The notes beneath the pieces were generated by a model, which saw only the letters and a program-made list of their open reading frames with translations, was not told where the DNA came from and searched no databases. A program made the translations under genes and the position numbers. A stretch of DNA of 64,000 bases from Macrococcus epidermidis (lineage in GTDB: Bacteria > Bacillota > Bacilli > Staphylococcales > Staphylococcaceae), in NCBI RefSeq assembly GCF_003259695.1, contig NZ_PZJH01000001.1, positions 558,001 through 622,000 on the forward strand, written 5' to 3'. The first letter of the stretch is position 1, and every line of letters begins with the position of its first letter. This document shows, piece by piece, positions 17,004 to 25,773 of this stretch.

Positions 17004-17576
17004 TTATTCAAATATATCTTTCGTTATTTCAAATGCTGTGAGATTAATATAATAGTTTTTTGATAAATTTTCTTCTTTTCCCTCCAGTTTATCTTCATTA
17101 TCAATTGGTTTACTGTATTTTTTAACCAAGAGATTAAATGCATCCTTAAATGCTGTAACGTTACTTTTATCAATTCTAATTTGCTGTGTAGTTGAGATAA
17201 CATATTGATTATCTTCAATTATTCCAAATTGATTTAATACTTGAACCGTTCTATTTAGTTGTTCTGTTATGATTTTTTTGGATGGATGTATATTATCGCT
17301 ATTAATTAATGCAGGATTGACATTAAATCCGTTGTGTGTGGCTCGGTAATATTTTAGTATGTTGCTGCCTTCAGGAATTTGTTGTGTCATTTCAATCATG
17401 TTGTGTTTCTCTAATTCTTTCATGTGATAAAAGATTTTTGCTTTAGGAATATTTAACTTTTTAGATATATCAGTAACTGTCATTTCTTTTTCAATCAATA
17501 AAATAGAAATTCTCATACGTAACTCATCTGAAATACATTTTAATTGTTCGAACGTATTAACTTGAAATTGTGTCAT
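17004..17576 (-). CDS. ArsR-like winged-helix transcriptional regulator
   Basis: A 190-residue protein. The first 90 residues form an ArsR-type winged helix (ISDELRMRISILLIEKEMTV, ISKKLNIPKAKIFYHMKELE). The C-terminal 100 residues are a less conserved ligand or dimerisation domain containing an INPALINSDNIHPSKK-like linker. ATG follows GGAGG. It is the first gene of an operon with the MFS exporter and diverges from a GNAT gene. It is likely a local repressor of the exporter. Confidence 0.82.
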   Translation of the reverse strand: MTQFQVNTFEQLKCISDELRMRISILLIEKEMTVTDISKKLNIPKAKIFYHMKELEKHNMIEMTQQIPEGSNILKYYRATHNGFNVNPALINSDNIHPSKKIITEQLNRTVQVLNQFGIIEDNQYVISTTQQIRIDKSNVTAFKDAFNLLVKKYSKPIDNEDKLEGKEENLSKNYYINLTAFEITKDIFE

Positions 17577-17703
17577 AGCTGCCTCCTAAGTTAGTTGAAA
17601 TAAACCGGTTAATTTATTTTAACCCTAAATGTAAAAAATCACAAATTATTTATAGGAATATTCTAATAATTTGTGCTATATTTCTTAAGAAAGGATATTT
17701 TAT

Positions 17704-18174
17704 ATGATTACACTGGAGCGAACAAAGCATTCAGAAGTTGATGTATTATTAAATATTCAAAAGAGAGCATTTATAACTGATTTTGATAAATACCAGGATC
17801 ATGAAACGAATCCGTATTGTGAAACTGAGCAAATATTATTGGATAGCATTAAGAACGATGAATTTTATACGATTTACGATAAAGAAAAAATAGTCGGTGC
17901 TGTTGTTTTAAAAGTAGTTCCGAAAGAGAGAATTCATATTTATAAATTATTTATAGATCCTGAAATACAAGGTTCAGGTTATGGTACGGCTGCAATTAAA
18001 AGAATTTTTAATATTTATCAAGATGTTCCACTATGGACGGTATATACACCGCATGGTAATGTGTTAAATCATAAATTCTATCAAAAATTAGGATTTATAA
18101 AGTACGGTGAGGCAGAAATTAGTGATAAATTATCTTTATACAAATTCAAAAAAGAGGAAGGATTTTATGATTGA
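17704..18174 (+). CDS. GNAT N-acetyltransferase
   Basis: A 156-residue acetyltransferase. LFIDPEIQGSGYGTAAIKRI is the acetyl-CoA loop, then TPHGNVLNHKFYQKLGFIKY. ATG is preceded by AAAGGAT. Its end overlaps the next GNAT gene by eight bases, suggesting translational coupling and co-expression of two acetyltransferases. Confidence 0.86.
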   Translation: MITLERTKHSEVDVLLNIQKRAFITDFDKYQDHETNPYCETEQILLDSIKNDEFYTIYDKEKIVGAVVLKVVPKERIHIYKLFIDPEIQGSGYGTAAIKRIFNIYQDVPLWTVYTPHGNVLNHKFYQKLGFIKYGEAEISDKLSLYKFKKEEGFYD

Positions 18175-18637
18175 AGCAATAAACGAACAGAATAGAGCAT
18201 CAGTTATTGAATTCTTTAATGAACATTGGGGATCTTCAGAAATGATTGTTTCTTCTGGGAGATATAATTGTGCTGAGTTACCAGGTCTAATTTATATGGA
18301 AGATGAAAAGATTACTGGACTATTAACATATATTATTAAGGATAAAACGATTGAAATCATTTCTTTGGATAGTGTGATTGAAAATAGAGGTATCGGTACA
18401 CAATTAATGAATTTCTTGGAACGATTAGCGTATAAAAATTGTAAGTTTAATATTAGAGTAATAACAACTAATAATAATATAAATGCTTTGAAGTTCTATC
18501 AAAAACTGGGCTACAGAATAAAAGAAATAATTCCCTATGCCGTAAACGAAGCGAGACTAATTAAACCACAAATACCAATGGTTGCTGAGAATGGAATCCC
18601 TATAATGGACGAAATAGTATTAGAGAAATTCATTTAA
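18167..18637 (+). CDS. GNAT N-acetyltransferase
   Basis: A 156-residue protein beginning at ATG 18167, for which GAGGAAGGA lies in the end of the upstream gene. The frame is open further upstream, but only this Met has a ribosome site. SLDSVIENRGIGTQLMNFLE is the acetyl-CoA loop, followed by TTNNNINALKFYQKLGYRI, and the C-terminal PYAVNEARLIKPQIP is typical of a small Firmicute acetyltransferase subgroup. Confidence 0.86.
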   Translation: MIEAINEQNRASVIEFFNEHWGSSEMIVSSGRYNCAELPGLIYMEDEKITGLLTYIIKDKTIEIISLDSVIENRGIGTQLMNFLERLAYKNCKFNIRVITTNNNINALKFYQKLGYRIKEIIPYAVNEARLIKPQIPMVAENGIPIMDEIVLEKFI

Positions 18638-18734
18638 AAAAATGTAATAGTTAAGAATCATGTTTCAACTTTTTATAATCTATTCACTAATAATAAATTA
18701 TTAACATTATAATTTTATGGAAAGGAATATAAAT

Positions 18735-19460
18735 ATGCCGATACAATATAGACTGGAACCAGTTGACAAAGAAGTAATTCAGGAAACTAGCCAAGAGGAA
18801 TTATTGAAAAATATTCCGAATGACTATTGGACTTTATTTGAAGATGGTAATTTTATTGTCTATAAAAATTGGAAGTTCTATCCGATTCGAGATAATAAAA
18901 ATATAAAGAAAACTGCAACTGATATTCTAACTATAAATAAAAGAAAACGATCAGATTTTACAGTGATTGCAGAAAATACTGCTGAGGCAGAAGGATTTTT
19001 AGGTTTTTCTAAAAATGAAGAGGACGAAGGTTTGTATGTTTGGAGTGAATGGCCAGAAATTAAACCGATTAAAATATTTAATAACATAAATGAATTAATA
19101 GCTATTTTGAAAACTTCTAGCCGCTTTAATAATAATGATTTTGATAAAATGTTAGATTTGATAAAAACTAAAAAAATGTTCTTTTATATAATGGATAATG
19201 AAATAGGAAATGTAATGGGTGATATGTCATTTGATTACTTCCCCGCATTTTCTTATTATTTTTGGACGGATCAAAACATTCCGCAAACATTAGCAAAAAA
19301 TAATTCACATTTTTTAGTTGAAATGATCGATAAAGAGATATTTATGAATGATGTATTAAATGATATTGATATGGAAGAAAATAGTATTATATTAAATCCA
19401 ATGAGCAATGAATCCATTGAATTTTATCCCCATGAGGTACTTGAAGAATTTGAAAAGTAA
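18735..19460 (+). CDS. Hypothetical protein with a decayed paralogue 4 kb away
   Basis: An acidic soluble protein of 241 residues; I do not recognise the family. A second, broken copy lies at 22815-23184 and matches its start (MPIQYRLEPV versus MSIIYRLEAV) and its last 90 residues (VMGDMSFDYFPAFSYYFW and DVLNDIDMEEN). I chose ATG at 18735 because GGAAAGG precedes it and the paralogue starts at the same point. An in-frame ATG at 18717 lacks a ribosome site. A strong terminator follows. Confidence 0.75.
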   Translation: MPIQYRLEPVDKEVIQETSQEELLKNIPNDYWTLFEDGNFIVYKNWKFYPIRDNKNIKKTATDILTINKRKRSDFTVIAENTAEAEGFLGFSKNEEDEGLYVWSEWPEIKPIKIFNNINELIAILKTSSRFNNNDFDKMLDLIKTKKMFFYIMDNEIGNVMGDMSFDYFPAFSYYFWTDQNIPQTLAKNNSHFLVEMIDKEIFMNDVLNDIDMEENSIILNPMSNESIEFYPHEVLEEFEK

Positions 19461-19461
19461 G

Positions 19462-19505
19462 AAAACCTCCATTGACAAAATAATCTATGTCAATGGAGGT
19501 TTTAT
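19462..19505. terminator. Bidirectional terminator
   Basis: A sixteen-base stem (AAAACCTCCATTGACA with its complement TGTCAATGGAGGTTTT) separates convergent genes. Confidence 0.9.
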
Positions 19506-19507
19506 GT

Positions 19508-19909
19508 TTATGCTAATGGTAAAAAGTCACTTTTAAGATTGTACTTGTTCTTAAATTTTTGAATGTCGTGTTTTTTAATTTCTTTCTTTTTATTATTAAT
19601 AACGTCGTAAGTGAAGTATCTATTATTTCGGTTTCTTGTGATAACAAATGTTTTATTGTAAATAATACCGTTCATGTATTGAGGGTACTGTATATCATTA
19701 TCTTGACGTTTTAAGACATATGATCCTCCTCCCATACGCAAAATTTTGATGTTTTTTTCCTTGTCAATCCAAATGGTATTAGGAAAAGAATTTTCTATTT
19801 CTGCTAGTCCATCTATCCATTCTTGTTCTGTAGGAAGCCAGTCGATAAACGCTACGATTAGGATAATAAACTTTGTTATTATAAAGAATACATTATTTTT
19901 ATTTTTCAT
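19508..19909 (-). CDS. Hypothetical single-pass membrane protein
   Basis: 133 residues. One N-terminal hydrophobic segment (VFFIITKFIILIVAFIDWL) could be a signal anchor. The rest is a basic, beta-rich extracytoplasmic domain with no known motif. ATG follows GGAGAAG. It lies 17 bases downstream of another small membrane gene in the same direction and is probably co-transcribed with it. Confidence 0.6.
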   Translation of the reverse strand: MKNKNNVFFIITKFIILIVAFIDWLPTEQEWIDGLAEIENSFPNTIWIDKEKNIKILRMGGGSYVLKRQDNDIQYPQYMNGIIYNKTFVITRNRNNRYFTYDVINNKKKEIKKHDIQKFKNKYNLKSDFLPLA

Positions 19910-19926
19910 CTAGATAACTTCTCCTT

Positions 19927-20220
19927 TTACCCCCACCACATTGCAGTAATGAAGAAAGTGATAGCACCAACGATAACAGAGAATACGATGACCATCATTG
20001 AAGATACTATATAAGGTTCGCTATTATTTTTTCTAATATTATTAATAGATTTAAATATAGCTAATAATAAAAATAAGAAAGCAAACATATTAAGGGTTGT
20101 GAGAACATATATAGGATTTATTATTGCTTCAGGTAAGTATGCGATATCTTGTGAAGTGTATGTAATTAAGATTGCTATTAATAAAAAAATAACGTGTTTC
20201 CATTTTGAAAATACTGACAT
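19927..20220 (-). CDS. Small three-TM hypothetical membrane protein
   Basis: 97 residues with three hydrophobic segments (HVIFLLIAILITYTS, YVLTTLNMFAFLFLLLAIF and the C-terminal IVFSVIVGAITFFITAMWW). The frame stays open to 20331, but ATG at 20220 has AAAGGAGTG at proper spacing, so the shorter form (MSVFSKWKHV) is preferred. No family recognised. It diverges from the BstA-like gene. Confidence 0.62.
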   Translation of the reverse strand: MSVFSKWKHVIFLLIAILITYTSQDIAYLPEAIINPIYVLTTLNMFAFLFLLLAIFKSINNIRKNNSEPYIVSSMMVIVFSVIVGAITFFITAMWWG

Positions 20221-20312
20221 ATTATCACTCCTTTTATTTATTATACACAGAAATGCAGAAAAATAGAAAAATATGTATAATAAAATTATTAAAAATAGTG
20301 GAGGAAAAATTA

Positions 20313-20834
20313 ATGAAAAATCAATACCCAATTGGTCGTTATCAAATACCTGCAGAATATAATAGAAGTATCTTGAATCAATGGATTACAGATATCGAAG
20401 AATTACCATATAAGATAAACGAAATAATTTCAAATATTGATGATTCATTAAGAAAAAAACAATATAGAAATGGATCATGGGATGTAAATACCTTAATTCA
20501 TCATATAGCCGATAGTCATCTTCATGGTTATATACGAACAAAATTAATATTAACTGAGGATAAACCAAAGGTGTCAACATATGAAGAGAATGAATGGATA
20601 AAACTTGCTGATAATGAAAATGACTGTCATGATTCGATTATGTTTTTATTTGGTATACATCATAGATGGTCAACCATATTAAAAGAATTAACAGAAGAAC
20701 AATTGGAAAGAGTTATGATACACCCAGATAACGGAGAAGTAACGTTGAAACAAATGCTTTCACTTTATGCCTGGCATGGAAATCATCATTTAGAACATAT
20801 TAAGATAGCACTTGGTATTATTAAGGGAGAATAA
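20313..20834 (+). CDS. DinB-family protein, YfiT/BstA-like bacillithiol transferase
   Basis: A 173-residue four-helix metalloprotein close to B. subtilis YfiT. The metal histidines are in NTLIHHIADSHLH near residue 55 and in LYAWHGNHHLEH at the C-terminus. YPIGRYQIP and YIRTKLILTEDKP are also conserved. YfiT-type proteins of bacillithiol-producing Firmicutes are proposed S-transferases that conjugate the thiol to electrophiles. ATG at 20313 follows GGAGG; the longer frame from 20205 is not needed. Confidence 0.83.
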   Translation: MKNQYPIGRYQIPAEYNRSILNQWITDIEELPYKINEIISNIDDSLRKKQYRNGSWDVNTLIHHIADSHLHGYIRTKLILTEDKPKVSTYEENEWIKLADNENDCHDSIMFLFGIHHRWSTILKELTEEQLERVMIHPDNGEVTLKQMLSLYAWHGNHHLEHIKIALGIIKGE

Positions 20835-20920
20835 ATTTAGTTGATAGAATTATGAGAGATAATATGCAATAAAAATGTGAAGACGCAGTAAAATAAATAG
20901 TTTCGAAAATTTATTTATAT

Positions 20921-20990
20921 AGATCTCTAAAAGAGGTCTATTTTTTTTTTCTATATATAATATAAATATCTAAATATTCTGAAAAAGGAC
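20921..20990 (+). repeat. Terminator-promoter module, copy 1
   Basis: A 70-bp segment: a hairpin AGATCTCT/AGAGGTCT with T-run, then a TATAATATAAAT tract and TTCTGAAAAAG. It is repeated with few changes at 23183-23252. In this copy the module supplies the terminator of the upstream gene and the promoter and ribosome site (AAAAAGGAC) of the permease gene that starts at 20996. Confidence 0.75.
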
Positions 20991-20995
20991 TATAT

Positions 20996-21844
20996 ATGAA
21001 AAATATAATAAATATTTCCATCACCATTCTCATGCTCTTTTTTATTGCATGTTTACCATCACTTTTTCACGATCAAAGAATAGATGTTCCTTATTTATTC
21101 ATTGCAATTAAAGACACGTTTTATTCATTATTACATCCAAATACAATCGTATTTGAGAATTTAAAGTCAGGTGTCAAACATGATATTTTCCCATTTATTT
21201 TTGAACCTTGGGTAAATTCAATGACGATACTATTTAGTGCGCTTATTATCTCTTTATTATTCTCATTAATAATCGCATTCTTGATGTATCAATCTCAAGT
21301 TTTTCACGATATTGTAATGCATATTAATCGCGTATTAAGTATTGTGCCTGATATTTTTTATATCCCAGTATTTATTTCAATTATTATATTCATTTATCTT
21401 AAAACACATGTATTGATATTTGATGTTGCATCAAGTCATGAACAAAACGCTGTCATATTCCCGATTTTATTACTGCTAATTATCCCAATAACAAATAGTA
21501 TTACTGTCATTAATCAATTATTAATTGCAGAAAGAGAAGAAAGCTATGTATCTTTTGCAAGAAGTAAGGGTTTAAATAACAAAGAAATTTTTTATCGTCA
21601 TATTTTAAAGAATATTCTAACAGGCTATTTTATTAACTTTAAACAAATTGTCTGGATGACTTTATCAAGTTTATTATTTTTAGAACGATTATTAAATGTA
21701 TTTGGAATTTCTGTTTTTATTTTTGAATATAATACGCCAGTTGTACTGTTCATCTCATTTCTAATGATGTATATCCCAATACGTTTATTATTCTTAATTT
21801 CTGATTTATATACTAGAAACACTACAGGAAGGAGCATGTCATAA
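20996..21844 (+). CDS. Oligopeptide-type ABC transporter permease (OppB-like)
   Basis: A 282-residue inner-membrane permease with about six membrane segments. A long extracytoplasmic region after the first segment is followed by the cytoplasmic EAA loop (EESYVSFARSKGLNNKEIFYRHILKN), which docks an ABC ATPase. It overlaps the second permease by one base (TAATG). No binding protein or ATPase gene lies nearby, so the pair is an orphan that must borrow ATPases or is a reduced locus. The substrate (peptide or metal complex) is unknown. Confidence 0.8.
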   Translation: MKNIINISITILMLFFIACLPSLFHDQRIDVPYLFIAIKDTFYSLLHPNTIVFENLKSGVKHDIFPFIFEPWVNSMTILFSALIISLLFSLIIAFLMYQSQVFHDIVMHINRVLSIVPDIFYIPVFISIIIFIYLKTHVLIFDVASSHEQNAVIFPILLLLIIPITNSITVINQLLIAEREESYVSFARSKGLNNKEIFYRHILKNILTGYFINFKQIVWMTLSSLLFLERLLNVFGISVFIFEYNTPVVLFISFLMMYIPIRLLFLISDLYTRNTTGRSMS

Positions 21845-22737
21845 TGAAACGCATTTATCTTTCTATTTGTTTGCTCATCGTTCCTGCGATTATTGGATTT
21901 ATTTACTTTGATATATTAAACGGGAAGGTGAAAAAGACCAATTTCTTATATGATAAAGATGGGAATATGTTGGCGAGTTCACCATTTCCGCCCGGAAAAG
22001 ATTATATATTTGGCGTTGATAGGAACTCTAGACATATGACTTATGAAGTATTATCTGGTTACAGAATTACATTAACACTACTTATAGTTGTTGCTTTATT
22101 GACACTCATCATAGCAATCAACATAGGAACTTATTTAGCCTTTAAGAAAAGTAATTTGGCGTTAATTGATCAATTCCTGCATCCGTTTTTTTATATACCA
22201 CAGTCGATATTAGGTTATTTATTACTAAAACCTATACTTTATGAACCAATCGATCAATTTACGACAACACAAAGTTTTCGAATAATATTTAATTTAATTA
22301 TTCTAATTTTACTCATGTTACCAACAACGATAGTATTAGTGAAATCAGCAACACAACTGATATTAGAAAAAGAATTTATCAGTAGTGCGAAGACAATGAG
22401 CCCATCTAAAGTTTATATCTTTATAAAGCATATATTACCAAATATGCTGATACAATATGTCATTGTATTTTTTAGAATTATGTTTCAGACACTAGTAGTC
22501 ATATCACATCTCGCTTTTTTTAAAATATGCTTTGGAGGAACTGATGTATGTTATGGACCAGGTTGTTTAATAAATGAGCAACCAACGATACCAGAACTAA
22601 GCAGTTTACTAGGATTTCATTTCTATGATTTACAAGTTGCTTGGTGGACATTCTATTCACCATTATTTGCAATAATCTATATGTTGATTATTTGTCAGTA
22701 TGTTTATCAACGATTAGATGTTATGAGTTCAAAGTGA
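21844..22737 (+). CDS. Oligopeptide-type ABC transporter permease (OppC-like)
   Basis: A 297-residue partner permease. The N-terminal segment is followed by an extracytoplasmic domain and four to five membrane segments, with the EAA loop at KEFISSAKTMSPSKVYIFIK. A Cys-containing extracytoplasmic loop (KICFGGTDVCYGPGC) near the C-terminus is unusual for OppC. It is translationally coupled to the upstream permease. No downstream transport gene follows, only a decayed hypothetical gene. Confidence 0.78.
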   Translation: MKRIYLSICLLIVPAIIGFIYFDILNGKVKKTNFLYDKDGNMLASSPFPPGKDYIFGVDRNSRHMTYEVLSGYRITLTLLIVVALLTLIIAINIGTYLAFKKSNLALIDQFLHPFFYIPQSILGYLLLKPILYEPIDQFTTTQSFRIIFNLIILILLMLPTTIVLVKSATQLILEKEFISSAKTMSPSKVYIFIKHILPNMLIQYVIVFFRIMFQTLVVISHLAFFKICFGGTDVCYGPGCLINEQPTIPELSSLLGFHFYDLQVAWWTFYSPLFAIIYMLIICQYVYQRLDVMSSK

Positions 22738-22814
22738 TTTTTTCCTTAATTTATTATTTATTAATAAATTGCTTATTGATGAAATAGTATTAATTAAAGT
22801 AAAGGAGCACCACA

Positions 22815-23184
22815 ATGTCAATAATATATAGGTTAGAAGCAGTACATAAAGCTGTTGTTCAAAATGTCAGTCAAGAAGAAGATGTTCTTTTATTTAATGG
22901 ATGAAGAAGCAGGAGATGTTATGGGAGATGTTTCATTCGACTATTTTCCAACATTTTCGTACTATTTTTGAACAGATCAAAGTATACCTCAAGCTCTAGC
23001 TGAAGCGCATTCACATTTAACGATAGAAATGATTGATAAAGGTACTTTTATTAATAGTGTTTTAAACGACATTGACATGGAAGAAAATTGTAGTAATCTA
23101 AATCCACTGAGTATTGAATCTATTGAATTCTTTCCAGAAGAAGTGTTTGAAGCGTTTCAAAAAATAACAAGAAATATTTATTAG
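22815..23184 (+). pseudogene. Decayed paralogue of the 18735 hypothetical gene
   Basis: It starts at ATG 22815 with AAAGGAG and encodes MSIIYRLEAVHKAVVQNVSQEE, parallel to the intact gene. It then jumps to the equivalent of residue 146 (KKMFFYLMDEEAGDVMGD) in another frame. An internal deletion of roughly 370 bases therefore occurred at an AAGAAGAAG stretch. Farther on, the conserved Trp of YYFWTDQ has become TGA. The rest to 23184 is still alignable. Confidence 0.85.
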
Positions 23185-23252
23185 ATCTCTAAAAGAGGTC
23201 TATTTTTTTATAATTTAATGTATAATATAAATAACTAAAAATTCTGAAAAAG
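23183..23252 (+). repeat. Terminator-promoter module, copy 2
   Basis: Near-identical to 20921-20990: AGATCTCTAAAAGAGGTCT with T-run, TATAATATAAATA and ATTCTGAAAAAG. In this copy no start codon follows at the right place, so it is a non-functional or shared duplicate. Its presence on both sides of the permease pair points to a past segmental duplication. Confidence 0.75.
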
Positions 23253-23323
23253 TAGCTTGTTTCAAAATTTTTGGATAGTTTAAATATTAATTAAAAATTT
23301 ATAAGGGATAAGGGGATTATATA

Positions 23324-23896
23324 ATGGAAAAAATTAATATTTTTAATAGCAACTATACTTCAAAAGGGGTTATGACTTATGAAGAGGCGCATCGAAATGA
23401 AGAATGGCATGAGACTTTTCAATGTATCTTCACTTATAAAGACTTCGTTATTTTACAAAAACGCAGTCAGGAATTAAGTGATTATACTGGTATGTTAGAC
23501 GTTTCAATCGGTGGGCATATTCGTCATGATGAGACGATGGCAGATTGTGTTAGAGAAATTAAAGAAGAATTAGGTATAGATGTATCATTTGATGATTTAA
23601 AGATGCTATGTGTCATTCCTGAAAGTATTGACAATGAAGGTACAATGGATAAGGAATTTATCAATATCTTTACTTGTGAAATCTCTCGTGAATTATTGGA
23701 TAAGATTGTAATCGATAACCATGAAGTTGAGGATTTAATATTGATGAATATTCTGGACTTTAAATCATTGCTTCAAAATAAACAGAAAGTTTTATCAGGA
23801 AAGACATTCAAAGATGATAAAAAATTTGAAATTACGAAGCAAATGTTTATTCCATACAGTGATAAATATTTCTGCATCGTAAGTGAAGTAATATAA
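23324..23896 (+). CDS. Nudix hydrolase
   Basis: A 190-residue Nudix protein. The signature GGHIRHDETMADCVREIKEE matches GX5EX7REUXEEXGU completely, continuing LGI. A longer C-terminal extension contains a region like YfcD/IPP-isomerase-type Nudix proteins (SIDNEGTMDKEFINIF). The substrate cannot be deduced. The gene has its own promoter region and ends 25 bases before a terminator shared with the convergent MFS gene. Confidence 0.88.
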   Translation: MEKINIFNSNYTSKGVMTYEEAHRNEEWHETFQCIFTYKDFVILQKRSQELSDYTGMLDVSIGGHIRHDETMADCVREIKEELGIDVSFDDLKMLCVIPESIDNEGTMDKEFINIFTCEISRELLDKIVIDNHEVEDLILMNILDFKSLLQNKQKVLSGKTFKDDKKFEITKQMFIPYSDKYFCIVSEVI

Positions 23897-23920
23897 AATG
23901 ATATTAATAGTTGTAAATTT

Positions 23921-23961
23921 AATAACACCTGTAAACTATAATTTTACAGGTGTTATTTTTG
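23921..23961. terminator. Bidirectional terminator overlapping an MFS gene 3' end
   Basis: AATAACACCTGTAAA and TTTACAGGTGTTATT pair over 15 bases with T-runs on either side. The minus-strand MFS gene stops inside the hairpin. Confidence 0.88.
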
Positions 23962-25123
23962 CGCTTTTGATAAAGAAGAATACAGATAAATATGTAACAC
24001 CGCCTAAAATCGTCCAGATAAGAAAACCGTTAGATATATTATCGATTAACAATCCTCCGGCAAGTGGTGCAATGATACGTGAAATACCAGTAAGACCTGT
24101 TAACGCATAATACGATCCTTTCATTGATTGAGGTGAAAGCTCATCAATTCTCAAATCCCACATCGTGAAGACGAAGATTTCACCGATTGTCAATATAAAC
24201 ATCGCGATACAAAGATTAAATAAGTCTGGAGAGATACCAACAAGCATCAAACCTAATGGTAGTAATATTGCTCCGATAATGATCGAAGTACTTGTCTTAA
24301 TATGCTGTCCAATTTTATAGACGACAATCTGTAGACAGATAACAGCAATCGCATTGACTAATGTAAGTATTGCATAATGATGAATGGCAGTTGCATAAGG
24401 ATAGATCTTACTTAAATAGATGCTCAGTGACGTCATCATCTGCGTATAACCAAAAACGATAAATATATTACCGAGTATTAAATACAGGAAAGCTTTATCC
24501 TGTTTGAAGATAAACATCATATTGAAGAAAGGGGTATGTGTCATGGATTGTTTATTTTTAAGATCGATATCATATTTATTGAAGATCACAATAAACATGA
24601 CTAAATTAATCAGTAAAGCAGCAACCACGATATAGAAAAGCTTTTCAATACCAACCCACTGAATTTGACTTGAAATATAAGGACCCATTGCAGCAGCAAC
24701 GTTGATTAAATAATATCTGATATTGAATATCAGTTTCTTGTGCTCATCTGCAGTAAATTGTGTAATGAGTACACGATATGTCGGCTCGACTAGTGTATTG
24801 CCGATAGTGGAAGTAATAGAGAAAAGAATGAAACCAGGAAAGCTATGTATCATTGGAAATGAGAGATAACTCAGTATACCGATAAGGAGACCGAAATATA
24901 TGACGTGTCTTTTATTGAAGCGGTCTATGACACTACCTGACGTCATGCTTAATATAATCGCTACGAAACCTGCCACTGATAAAATGATTCCAATCTGAAA
25001 ACCTGAATAATGATATGTATTGATTAAATAGATAGATAAGAACGGCATAACCATCAACAAACTAAACCGTGCAATGAACGTTGCTGCAAGCAAAGCTAAG
25101 ATAATTGGTGAGAAACGTTTCAT
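23936..25123 (-). CDS. MFS transporter
   Basis: A 395-residue major facilitator with twelve membrane segments. The motif-A loop is GSVIDRFNKRHVIYFG, and the N-terminal RFSLLMVMPFLSIYL resembles YdgK/MDR-type staphylococcal MFS exporters. The frame extends to 25144, but ATG at 25123 has GGGAGG at good spacing. The final codons (ITPVKL) are encoded by the terminator hairpin. The substrate is unknown. Confidence 0.86.
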   Translation of the reverse strand: MKRFSPIILALLAATFIARFSLLMVMPFLSIYLINTYHYSGFQIGIILSVAGFVAIILSMTSGSVIDRFNKRHVIYFGLLIGILSYLSFPMIHSFPGFILFSITSTIGNTLVEPTYRVLITQFTADEHKKLIFNIRYYLINVAAAMGPYISSQIQWVGIEKLFYIVVAALLINLVMFIVIFNKYDIDLKNKQSMTHTPFFNMMFIFKQDKAFLYLILGNIFIVFGYTQMMTSLSIYLSKIYPYATAIHHYAILTLVNAIAVICLQIVVYKIGQHIKTSTSIIIGAILLPLGLMLVGISPDLFNLCIAMFILTIGEIFVFTMWDLRIDELSPQSMKGSYYALTGLTGISRIIAPLAGGLLIDNISNGFLIWTILGGVTYLSVFFFIKSAKITPVKL

Positions 25124-25173
25124 ATATAACCTCCCACAAAACAAATTTAAATCATTATAACATAATGAAAAAT

Positions 25174-25200
25174 AAAAAAACTGCCTTTGAGAGCAGTTTT
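25174..25200 (-). terminator. Terminator of the small-membrane-protein operon
   Basis: Read on the minus strand, AAAACTGC and GCAGTTTT flank a short loop with T-run, at the stop of the last gene. Confidence 0.75.
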
Positions 25201-25489
25201 AATTGCGATGTTTAAAAATTCTTGAAGTATTTAAGAAGATTATAAAAGCAATTGTTATGCATAGAAAAATGATAATAGTTATATGCTCTTGTAATATATT
25301 GTATTCTAAAAAAATAACAAATATAGAAGTAAAAATCATATATATCCCTACAAACTGGCACAAACGTTTTTCATTATACTTCGCTTTTTCTGCTTCAGGC
25401 ATAAAATTATATCCAGCAATTAAGAACCCACCACGACCTGTTAACATGTAAATGCCTATAAGCGCAAATAACAGAATAATAAATATCAT
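25199..25489 (-). CDS. DUF3784-family membrane protein
   Basis: 96 residues, three hydrophobic segments. The cytoplasmic loop TGRGGFLIAGYNFMPEAEKAKY followed by EKRLCQFVG is the DUF3784 signature, common in Firmicutes and of unknown function. It is the last of three small membrane genes in the same direction, spaced by 1-4 bases. Confidence 0.78.
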   Translation of the reverse strand: MIFIILLFALIGIYMLTGRGGFLIAGYNFMPEAEKAKYNEKRLCQFVGIYMIFTSIFVIFLEYNILQEHITIIIFLCITIAFIIFLNTSRIFKHRN

Positions 25490-25493
25490 AATG

Positions 25494-25772
25494 TCACTCC
25501 TTATATTTCTTCTTAAAAGGTATGAACCTTATTATAAAAGCTAAAAATAACATAAAGTAAAATGGGTACAAAGAAATGGTATAGTCATCTTCGTTATGAT
25601 TTGCTCCAATTATGTCCGTATTAATTGTGAAATAGTGCCATGAAATTGAAAGTGGATTCTTAGCATGCATTGATATGTCACTTAAGTACAACTCAGGTCT
25701 TGAAATGAGCCATATAAAATATCCGATAACACATAACATAAATATGTTAGAAATGATTCTTCTTTTCATCAT
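25494..25772 (-). CDS. Small hypothetical membrane protein
   Basis: 92 residues with two membrane segments at the ends and an extracytoplasmic loop of about 45 residues between them (PELYLSDISMHAKNPLSISW). Two adjacent ATGs begin the frame, with GGTGG upstream. No family recognised. It is co-transcribed with the genes on both sides. Confidence 0.6.
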   Translation of the reverse strand: MMKRRIISNIFMLCVIGYFIWLISRPELYLSDISMHAKNPLSISWHYFTINTDIIGANHNEDDYTISLYPFYFMLFLAFIIRFIPFKKKYKE

Positions 25773-25773
25773 C

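Noticed and set aside
20205-20331. N-terminal extensions of the two divergent frames here
   Set aside because: Ribosome sites and family alignment place the starts at 20220 (minus) and 20313 (plus); the overlap is only open sequence.
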